From the NCBI GenBank assembly GCA_046728055.1, contig JBKPDU010000095.1, positions 1-6,890 on the forward strand: 6,890 bases of DNA. The letters run 5' to 3'. Within the stretch, counting starts at the first letter, position 1. Every line of letters starts with the position of its first letter. Source of the stretch: AC-69 sp046728055. Lineage in GTDB: Bacteria > Actinomycetota > UBA4738 > HRBIN12. The position numbers and the translations under genes were made by a program. Below, one piece after another: positions 1-3,748 of this stretch. The notes beneath the pieces were generated by a model. The model made no database searches. It was given only the letters and a program-made list of their open reading frames with translations, and had not been told where the DNA came from.

Positions 1-135
1 CGCAACCCGAGCGTCACCGAGATCAAGAAGATGCCCAACCGCGGCCACTCGCTGACCATCGACCACGGCTGGCAGGAGGTCGCGCAGACCGCGCTCGACT
101 TCGTCAAGCGGTTCGTCCCGGCCAAGCCGAGCTAG
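1..135 (+). CDS. alpha/beta hydrolase, C-terminal fragment (partial at left edge)
   Basis: Frame 1 is open from the window edge to a TAG at 133-135 and gives 44 residues. It contains MPNRGHSLTIDHGW followed by an amphipathic helix (QEVAQTALDFVKRF). The Gly-His-Ser with a preceding Asn-Arg matches the loop that carries the catalytic histidine in alpha/beta-hydrolase-fold enzymes, and the following helix is the usual last helix of that fold; His16 of the fragment is the likely catalytic residue. The nucleophile and acid residues lie outside the window, so the substrate cannot be inferred. Many actinobacterial relatives are annotated only as hydrolases or lysophospholipase-like proteins. Its stop codon overlaps the stop of a convergent reading frame on the other strand. 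Family assignment is fairly secure; specificity is unknown. Confidence 0.78.
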   Translation, partial: RNPSVTEIKKMPNRGHSLTIDHGWQEVAQTALDFVKRFVPAKPS

Positions 136-215
136 CCGGCCCCGATCCGGAAGCTGAAGTACTTCTTCCCCGAGCCACACGGGCACGGGTCGTTCCTGCC
201 AGCGCGTGCAGGCAT
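132..215 (-). CDS. SEC-C-motif microprotein, apparently truncated
   Basis: A short - strand frame encodes 27 residues beginning MPARAGRNDPCPCGSGKKY and ending FSFRIGAG. GRNDPCPCGSGKKY is the hallmark first half of the SEC-C zinc-binding motif, named after the SecA C-terminus and found alone or fused to many proteins. The second half, normally a Cys-Cys or Cys-His shortly after KKY, is absent, so a complete zinc site cannot form from this chain alone. The ATG at 213-215 has a GGAG at 221-224 with a 6-nt spacer, better placed than the in-frame ATG at 225-227. The frame ends in a TAG that shares a CTAG with the convergent hydrolase stop. It could be a genuine microprotein, but is more likely a gene fragment whose 3' part was lost by rearrangement. 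The next in-frame stop upstream is inside the tRNA-Asn fragment. The motif identification is strong; that it is a functional gene is doubtful. Confidence 0.5.
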   Translation of the reverse strand: MPARAGRNDPCPCGSGKKYFSFRIGAG

Positions 216-225
216 CGCTTGCTCC

Positions 226-246
226 ATTCGCCCCAGATTTGCCCCA
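226..246. repeat. Two adjacent 10-bp repeats near the left att copy
   Basis: ATTCGCCCCA (226-235) and ATTTGCCCCA (237-246) are direct repeats differing at one position, spaced 11 bp apart, about 50 bp outside the tRNA-Asn 3'-end duplicate. Short direct repeats beside an att core are the usual form of integrase arm-type sites, so that role is possible. Two copies could also be chance. They overlap the upstream region of the SEC-C microprotein. Confidence 0.3.
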
Positions 247-296
247 ACATGACACGATCGGCGCCGACGATGACGACGAACGTGCAGGTGAAAGGG

Positions 297-341
297 GCTC
301 CGGGGGTGGGACTCGAACCCACAACCTACGGATTAACAGTC
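297..341 (-). repeat. Duplicate of the tRNA-Asn 3' end (putative att site)
   Basis: These 45 bp are identical to 2002-2046. In tRNA terms they run from the base of the anticodon stem (tRNA nt 31) through the GTT anticodon loop, the T-arm and the acceptor 3' strand to the discriminator G, plus one flanking base. The tRNA 5' half is missing: from 342 onward the sequence no longer matches, so this is not a working tRNA. An exact copy of a tRNA 3' end ending in the anticodon arm is the classic product of tyrosine-recombinase integration into a tRNA gene. I infer that 297-341 is the distal attachment site of the interval up to the intact tRNA. No CCA is encoded in either copy. Confidence 0.88.
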
Positions 342-391
342 TGATCTGGCCGGTTTCGGTGGCAGGGCGAATCAGGCCGGAATGTGGCCTT

Positions 392-421
392 TGACCAGCA
401 CTTTGCTGACCAGCGCTGACC
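392..421. repeat. TGACCAGC direct repeats inside the left end of the island
   Basis: TGACCAGC occurs at 392-399 and 407-414 (15-bp period), followed by a third partial copy, GCTGACC, at 415-421. They start about 50 bp inside the att copy. On the - strand they read GCTGGTCA. A TGGTC core in the same orientation recurs in the tandem repeat near the other end of the island (1922-1943). Regularly spaced short repeats at such positions are typical of integrase arm or excisionase sites; that function is inferred only. Confidence 0.35.
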
Positions 422-619
422 GTCAATTTGCAGCGTCTTGCGGTCCGTCGCGGGACACATGCGGAACACATCTGGACGGTGCGGCGCTCTGATGCGCCAT
501 CCTCTATCCATTGCTCCTGCAAATCGCGGGATTCAGTCGAGCCGGGAGGGCGAATCGTTCCCCGGCTTACAGCTTTCATGAAGAGATCGCCGTACGTCGG
601 CGGCAGCCGATGTTGCGGT

Positions 620-648
620 GGGCCGGGCGGGCGGGCCCCGACCGGCCC
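620..648 (-). terminator. Candidate hairpin terminator of the protease gene
   Basis: GGGCCGG (620-626) and CCGGCCC (642-648) form a perfect 7-bp all-G/C stem with a 15-nt loop. It starts 18 bp beyond the protease stop in the direction of transcription. There is no T-tract after it on the - strand, so it would be a U-less hairpin of the kind proposed for high-GC actinobacteria, or simply a 3'-end stabiliser. Confidence 0.35.
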
Positions 649-666
649 GTGCGACCTCGTCGCCCG

Positions 667-1485
667 CTAGAGATTGAGGTCGAGGAACGCCTGCGCGGTC
701 TGCGAGTCCGTGCGGTACTCCAGGTTCGGCCCGTCGCACCGCCAGCTGAAGGTCCACGTGTTGATAGCGACGACGGTGTCGCCGTGAAACAGCGGACCTC
801 CCGAATCACCGAAGCAAACACCCTTCGTGATCTTGAGGAACCGGTCCGGGAACGCATCCATTGCTGGGATGGCACTCACGTCGCGGTAGCTCCTAATGCC
901 GTCGAAGATTGTGATCGCCTTGGGTGAGGCAGCGCTACCCGTGATAAACGCATCCGTGCCGTAGCCGACAACGGTGAATGTCTCGTTCGTCAGGTCGAGA
1001 TCGTTCAGGTAGCCAGCGTCGGCGATCGGGGCCGGTGTCACGCCGGCGACCGAGACATCGAGGAACACGAGCGCGATGTCCTCGGCTGGAGGCGCGAGGC
1101 AGGCGTGTTTCGAGTTGCCGAAGCACGGTCCTGCCGTGAACCAGTCCGGATGTACGACGATGTGGTCGACAGTGTAATAGGGCGCGTCTCCTTCGGGATC
1201 GAACGAAATGCGTAGATCGTCGGGACCGAAGCCGTCAGGCCCTTCCTCGACGAGGAAGTCTGTGCAGTGCGCAGCGGTGAGAACCACGTCGCCACGAACA
1301 AGCGTCCCCGAGCAAAAGTCGAACCAGTCGCTTTCCACCTGAAGTTGGAGCACGCCGACGTTCGCGTACCTGTTGGTTGTGTCCGATGTCCCTCCGATCA
1401 CCGCGCCTGCCGGGGCGGCGAGGAGCATGATCGCGAAGGCTGCAGCTGCTGCCACGAGCCTCGCGGAGCCAAGTCTCAAGCGCAT
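667..1485 (-). CDS. Secreted chymotrypsin-fold (S1 family) serine protease
   Basis: The 272-aa product begins with a Sec signal peptide: basic MRLRLGSAR, a hydrophobic core at about 10-23, and a PAGA cleavage site at 25-28. It then shows the full S1 layout: N-terminal VIGG (29-32), catalytic His in TAAHC (H73), Asp in EDIALV (D136) and Ser in GDSGGP (S228). Cysteines C58-C74 and C224-C250 fit the conserved chymotrypsin disulfides, and C121-C129 could form a third. It should hydrolyse peptide bonds outside the cell. The residue six before the catalytic Ser (chymotrypsin position 189) is Gly, not Asp, so trypsin-like Lys/Arg preference is not expected. Cleavage after A28 would itself expose the VIGG terminus, leaving no pro-segment. 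The ATG is supported by AAGGGGGA three bases upstream. It is the only gene in the tRNA-Asn-bounded interval, with no inhibitor or partner gene beside it. Confidence 0.95.
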   Translation of the reverse strand: MRLRLGSARLVAAAAAFAIMLLAAPAGAVIGGTSDTTNRYANVGVLQLQVESDWFDFCSGTLVRGDVVLTAAHCTDFLVEEGPDGFGPDDLRISFDPEGDAPYYTVDHIVVHPDWFTAGPCFGNSKHACLAPPAEDIALVFLDVSVAGVTPAPIADAGYLNDLDLTNETFTVVGYGTDAFITGSAASPKAITIFDGIRSYRDVSAIPAMDAFPDRFLKITKGVCFGDSGGPLFHGDTVVAINTWTFSWRCDGPNLEYRTDSQTAQAFLDLNL

Positions 1486-1516
1486 GGTTCCCCCTTACCA
1501 GATTGTTTGCTGCGGC

Positions 1517-1545
1517 ACGCTAGCGGGTGGTGGAATTGAATGCAA
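1517..1545 (-). promoter_or_regulatory. Candidate promoter of the protease gene
   Basis: On the - strand TTGCAT (1545-1540) and TAGCGT (1522-1517) are separated by exactly 17 bp, the optimal spacing for the primary sigma factor. Each box matches the consensus at three of six positions, including the key TA...T of the -10. Transcription would start near 1510, giving a leader of about 25 nt containing the ribosome binding site before the ATG at 1485. Confidence 0.4.
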
Positions 1546-1578
1546 TACCGTCGCGCGGGAGCCCACGCGGGGCGACAT

Positions 1579-1630
1579 CGTTCAGAGCTCGCGCGCGCGA
1601 GCGTGCTCTCGCTGAACGCGAGTGGAGCAC
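1579..1630. other. Dense inverted repeats (possible structured RNA or cruciform)
   Basis: CGTTCAG (1579-1585) and CTGAACG (1612-1618) are exact inverse complements and enclose a perfect 16-bp palindrome, GCTCGCGCGCGCGAGC (1587-1602). An alternative hairpin pairs GTGCT (1603-1607, reading from G1603 through the T) plus CTCGC with GCGAG and AGCAC around 1616-1630, with a 3-nt bulge. The two folds are mutually exclusive. The stretch ends 10 bp before the tRNA-like T-arm, so both may belong to one RNA. It also lies upstream of the protease promoter on the opposite strand, so a regulatory role at DNA level is possible. Function is unknown. Confidence 0.4.
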
Positions 1631-1640
1631 GATCGAAAAT

Positions 1641-1673
1641 CCTGCGCGGGTTCGATTCCCGCCGCCTGCACGA
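1641..1673 (+). pseudogene. tRNA/tmRNA-like 3' end (orphan T-arm and acceptor strand)
   Basis: The + strand reads a canonical T-arm, GCGGG-TTCGATT-CCCGC (1646-1662; five perfect pairs, invariant TTCGATT loop). It is followed by a 7-nt acceptor strand CGCCTGC (1663-1669), discriminator A and CGA in place of CCA. No matching 5' acceptor strand GCAGGCG, D-arm or anticodon arm lies upstream at tRNA distance. The 3' end resembles tmRNA (ssrA) ends from GC-rich bacteria, which close with CTCCACCA, differing at two positions by my recollection. No tmRNA 5' domain or tag frame is visible. It is probably a relic of an attachment site from another integration event. Confidence 0.5.
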
Positions 1674-1750
1674 ACCTCCGCAGACACAACAGGGCTGGGC
1701 GTGGCGCTTCAGCCGCCGGCCTTGGAGAGACCAGGCTGTTCGGCACGGTG

Positions 1751-1768
1751 CATGGAGGATCCTCGATG
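1751..1768. promoter_or_regulatory. Near-perfect 18-bp palindrome (possible operator)
   Basis: CATGGAGGATCCTCGATG is an inverted repeat with one mismatched pair (16 of 18 bases symmetric) around a GATC centre. Its left arm contains GGAGG, placed 7 nt before an ATG at 1766 that opens an 11-codon frame ending in TGA at 1799-1801. Either a repressor-type operator or a leftover translation start of a lost gene would look like this. Chance is not excluded. Confidence 0.22.
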
Positions 1769-1921
1769 TATGACAACATCAACGACTTGACCCCGCATTG
1801 ATCCCGGGATGAAGACGAAAATCGAAGGCTAACGACCGCAAACCGACCCGGAACCGCAACACCAGGCAAGACAAGAGAACGAGCCCCGCGACCGGAGGTG
1901 GTGAGAACCGTTCCCGAGCCG

Positions 1922-1943
1922 CCGCGGGACCACCGCGGGACCA
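1922..1943. repeat. 11-bp perfect tandem duplication
   Basis: CCGCGGGACCA is repeated twice without interruption (1922-1932 and 1933-1943), about 60 bp inside the right att copy. Each unit contains the palindrome CCGCGG. On the - strand each carries TGGTC, the same core as in the repeats near the left end of the island. It may be an integrase or accessory-protein site or simple slippage. Confidence 0.6.
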
Positions 1944-2001
1944 CATTTCGTCGAGACACGCCGGGGACGAGTCAACACCGCCTTCTACCCGGGCCCTTGC
2001 A

Positions 2002-2046
2002 GCTCCGGGGGTGGGACTCGAACCCACAACCTACGGATTAACAGTC
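2002..2046 (-). repeat. Right copy of the 45-bp att repeat (3' part of intact tRNA-Asn)
   Basis: Identical to 297-341 over 45 bp. The match starts one base outside the tRNA 3' end and stops in the 5' strand of the anticodon stem, after which the two loci diverge completely. This copy belongs to the complete tRNA, so it marks the end at which integration restored the tRNA gene. Confidence 0.88.
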
Positions 2047-2076
2047 CGCCGCTCTGCCAAATTGAGCTACCCCGGA
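2003..2076 (-). tRNA. tRNA-Asn (anticodon GTT)
   Basis: The 74-nt - strand sequence folds as a full cloverleaf. The acceptor stem TCCGGGG/CCCCGGA has seven perfect pairs. The D-arm is GCTC...GAGC. The anticodon stem GCGGA/TCCGT (one G-T pair) has loop CTGTTAA, with GTT at 2042-2040. The 5-nt variable region is AGGTT, and the T-arm is GTGGG-TTCGAGT-CCCAC. The discriminator is G, as expected for tRNA-Asn, and CCA is not encoded, so it would be added by nucleotidyltransferase. It reads asparagine AAC/AAT codons. A TAGACT -10-like box at 2093-2088 would start transcription about 5 nt upstream. Its 3' 44 nt are duplicated at 297-341, marking it as an integration target. Confidence 0.97.
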
Positions 2077-2087
2077 ACGACCCAGCG

Positions 2088-2093
2088 AGTCTA
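2088..2093 (-). promoter_or_regulatory. Candidate -10 box of tRNA-Asn
   Basis: TAGACT fits the TAnnnT pattern and lies 12-17 bp upstream of the tRNA 5' end, giving a short leader typical of tRNA genes. No good -35 box is visible at 17 bp (GAAGGA). The 95-bp gap to the divergent microprotein gene must hold promoters for both directions. Confidence 0.33.
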
Positions 2094-2171
2094 CCAATGG
2101 GCCCTCGCGCTCCTTCGTCGCGCGCCATTTCGATAGGCTCTGCCGAACCACCGATCGAAGGGGGCGTTGCC

Positions 2172-2339
2172 ATGAAGTTCGTAATCGGCGTGATCGTGGG
2201 GTTCCTGGTCGGCTACCAGCTGGGGCGAAGTGGCGAGAGCCTGACGGGCTCGGCAGGACGGTTGGGTCAATCCGCGGTCAACCGCGCCCGGACCGGCATC
2301 CAGGCCAGGCTGGCCAGGGACGGGGATGCCGTGCGCTAG
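2172..2339 (+). CDS. Small single-pass membrane protein (55 aa), unknown function
   Basis: The frame begins MKFVIGVIVGFLVGYQLGRSG and ends LARDGDAVR. Residues about 3-18 form one short glycine-rich hydrophobic helix with GxxxG-like spacing (G6, G10, G14). A basic, amphipathic tail of about 35 residues (with NRARTGIQARLAR) should remain cytoplasmic. The layout resembles YtxH-type or glycine-zipper anchored microproteins, but I cannot name a family. The start at 2172 is chosen because GAAGGGGG lies at the right distance upstream and the product then opens directly with the membrane segment; an in-frame ATG at 2097 would add 25 residues with no such support. It runs divergently from tRNA-Asn and convergently with rpoD, its stop 11 bp from the rpoD stop. 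A weak -10 (TAGGCT, 2134-2139) could serve it. Confidence 0.65.
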   Translation: MKFVIGVIVGFLVGYQLGRSGESLTGSAGRLGQSAVNRARTGIQARLARDGDAVR

Positions 2340-2350
2340 GCTCGGCCGCG

Positions 2351-3661
2351 CTACTCCAGATAATCCCGGAGCTTCTGCGACCGCGAGGGGTGGCGAAGCT
2401 TCGACAGGGTCTTCGACTCGATCTGGCGGATCCGCTCCCGGGTGACCCCGAACTCCCGGCCGACCTCCTCGAGCGTTCGGGGGTGGCCGTCGAGAAGCCC
2501 GAACCGGAGCTGGATCACCTTCTTCTCCCGTTCCGACAGCGTGTGCAATACGGCTTCGAGCTGCTCCTGGAGCAGGATGAACGAGGCGGCGTCGACGGGA
2601 ACCACTGCCTCGGAGTCCTCGATGAAGTCGCCGAGATGGGAGTCCTCCTCCTCGCCGATCGGCGTCTCCAGCGACACCGGCTCCTGTGAGACCTTCAGGA
2701 TCTCCCGGACCTTGTCGGCGGGGATGCCCATTTGCCGTCCGATCTCCTCGGGAGACGGCTCGCGCCCGAGGTCCTGGAGCAACTGGCGCTGCACCCGGAC
2801 CAGCTTGTTGATGGTCTCTACCATGTGCACGGGGATGCGAATGGTTCTCGCCTGGTCCGCGATGGCCCTGGTGATGGCCTGGCGGATCCACCACGTGGCG
2901 TACGTCGAGAACTTGAAGCCCTTCGAGTAGTCGAACTTCTCCACGGCACGGATGAGCCCGAGGTTTCCCTCCTGGATGAGATCAAGGAACAACATGCCGC
3001 GTCCCACGTAGCGTTTGGCGATCGAGACCACGAGTCGAAGGTTGGCCTCGATGAGCTTCTTCTTGGCAAGCTGGCCGTCGCGCTCCACTCGGCGGAGGAA
3101 GTCCTCCAGGTCCTCGTGGGCCTTGGGCCGCCAGCTCTTGGGGATGCGGTCGCGGCCGATGCCTTCGACCTTGCCGAACTTGTCCTGCTGGTGCTCCCGG
3201 ATGGCCACGACCCGCTCGACCACGGCCCGAAGGCGTTTCCCGTCGACCTTGCTGTCCACGCTTGCCTGGAAGTCATACAGCTCCGTGGCGAACTCCCCGG
3301 CTTCGATTCTCCTGGCCAGGTCCACCTCCTGCGCCGCCGTCAGGAGTGGGACCGTGCCGATCTCCTTCAGGTACATCCGGACCGGGTCGTTCGTCGGCGC
3401 CTTCAGTAGGTCGACGTCCAGGCGGGCGGCCACCCCCGGCTCCACCAGGTCGTCCCCTGGGACCTCGATGACCTCGATCCCCTCGTTCCGAAGGTGTTCC
3501 TCGACCTGGGTCAGGAATTCCTCGATCTGCTCGGGGGTGAAGTCATCGACGGGGACGGCTTCCAGCAGGTCGTCCGAGGTGACGAACCCTCGTTCTCGGC
3601 CGCGGGCGGCGATGGATTCCTTCGCCTCCTCCAGACCGAGGTCTCGCGCCACTTCGGTCAA
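2351..3661 (-). CDS. rpoD: RNA polymerase primary sigma factor (RpoD/SigA/HrdB type)
   Basis: The 436-aa product directs core RNA polymerase to housekeeping promoters. An acidic region 1.1-like N-terminus (about 13-65) precedes region 1.2 at 90-123 (NDPVRMYLKEIG) and a short non-conserved insert (125-195). Region 2 at about 200-271 includes the core-binding NLRLVVSIAKRYVGRGM, LIQEGNLGLIRAVEKFDY and the -10 melting motif KFSTYATWWIRQAI. Region 3 spans 280-355. Region 4 has its -35-binding helix-turn-helix TLEEVGREFGVTRERIRQIE at 396-415 and the typical end RSQKLRDYLE. The length is moderate because region 1.1 and the insert are short. The start is TTG at 3661, supported by AAGGAG five bases upstream. 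It is third in a dgt-dnaG-rpoD block, a macromolecular-synthesis-type operon; an 87-bp gap before it may allow separate transcription. Confidence 0.97.
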   Translation of the reverse strand: MTEVARDLGLEEAKESIAARGRERGFVTSDDLLEAVPVDDFTPEQIEEFLTQVEEHLRNEGIEVIEVPGDDLVEPGVAARLDVDLLKAPTNDPVRMYLKEIGTVPLLTAAQEVDLARRIEAGEFATELYDFQASVDSKVDGKRLRAVVERVVAIREHQQDKFGKVEGIGRDRIPKSWRPKAHEDLEDFLRRVERDGQLAKKKLIEANLRLVVSIAKRYVGRGMLFLDLIQEGNLGLIRAVEKFDYSKGFKFSTYATWWIRQAITRAIADQARTIRIPVHMVETINKLVRVQRQLLQDLGREPSPEEIGRQMGIPADKVREILKVSQEPVSLETPIGEEEDSHLGDFIEDSEAVVPVDAASFILLQEQLEAVLHTLSEREKKVIQLRFGLLDGHPRTLEEVGREFGVTRERIRQIESKTLSKLRHPSRSQKLRDYLE

Positions 3662-3699
3662 GGGGTCTCCTTGCGTGCGGGGCTTGGTGGACCGCCGGA

Positions 3700-3705
3700 A
3701 GTGTA
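3700..3705 (-). promoter_or_regulatory. Candidate -10 box of an internal rpoD promoter
   Basis: The 87-bp dnaG-rpoD spacer contains TACACT on the - strand, matching TAnnnT, about 40 bp before the rpoD TTG start. No convincing -35 hexamer is seen 17-18 bp upstream. A private rpoD promoter in this spacer would fit the known need to adjust sigma levels independently of primase. Confidence 0.3.
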
Positions 3706-3748
3706 CGAAACCGCCACCTGCGGCGACCCATGGAAACGACGGGGTCCC

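Larger units (their letters stand above)
342..666. other. Gene-free left arm of the island
   Basis: I recognise no convincing coding sequence here; the available frames give arginine/proline-rich translations with no family signature. It contains TGACCAGC direct repeats next to the att copy, an imperfectly G/C-matched hairpin with 7-bp arms AGCCGGG (540-546) and CCCGGCT (561-567), and a second hairpin at 620-648 just past the protease stop. The region therefore probably holds recombination sites and the 3' end of the protease transcript. Confidence 0.5.
1486..2002. other. Gene-free right arm of the island
   Basis: These 517 bp lie between the protease start and the tRNA-Asn 3' end. Longer frames exist but none shows a recognisable family. 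The region holds the likely protease promoter (1517-1545), a strongly self-complementary stretch (1579-1630), a tRNA/tmRNA-like 3' end (1641-1673), a near-palindrome at 1751-1768 followed by an 11-codon frame, and an 11-bp tandem repeat (1922-1943). It reads as a patchwork of recombination debris and regulatory DNA. Confidence 0.5.
297..2046. mobile_element. tRNA-Asn-bounded 1.7-kb island without an integrase (remnant or CIME-like)
   Basis: The interval is bounded by two 45-bp direct repeats of the tRNA-Asn 3' end, 1,705 bp apart, with the intact tRNA at the right end. That is the geometry expected of an element integrated at a tRNA 3' end with the target gene restored. The only recognisable gene inside is a secreted S1 serine protease. 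No tyrosine or serine recombinase, excisionase, relaxase or replication gene can be read in any frame. Non-coding DNA makes up about half of it, including hairpins and a second tRNA/tmRNA-like 3' end. It therefore fits a decayed element or a cis-mobilisable element depending on an integrase supplied elsewhere. A segmental duplication of part of the tRNA with later divergence is an alternative, but is less likely given the exact repeat ends. Confidence 0.55.

Noticed and set aside
326..511. 61-codon - strand frame next to the left att copy, considered as an integrase remnant
   Set aside because: No recombinase box (R..HxxR...Y) or similarity I could recognise; it begins with no clear ribosome binding site and ends in the tRNA fragment.
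1523..1673. Complete tmRNA or intron-containing tRNA
   Set aside because: The T-arm is good, but there is no tmRNA 5' domain, no tag-peptide frame, no anticodon arm, and the proposed acceptor pairing needs two wobbles and overlaps the protease -10/-35 region.
1582..1959. 125-codon - strand frame in the island's right arm
   Set aside because: Its translation runs through the reverse complement of the tRNA-like T-arm (giving AAGIEPAQDF, a familiar artefact of translating tRNA ends), and no domain is visible.
2340..2350. Bidirectional terminator between the convergent microprotein gene and rpoD
   Set aside because: The 11-bp gap has no stem-loop of useful length and no T-tract in either direction.
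2091..2894. Long - strand frame overlapping the end of rpoD and the small membrane protein
   Set aside because: It is in a different frame within rpoD codons, with a proline/arginine/glycine-rich translation typical of shadow frames.
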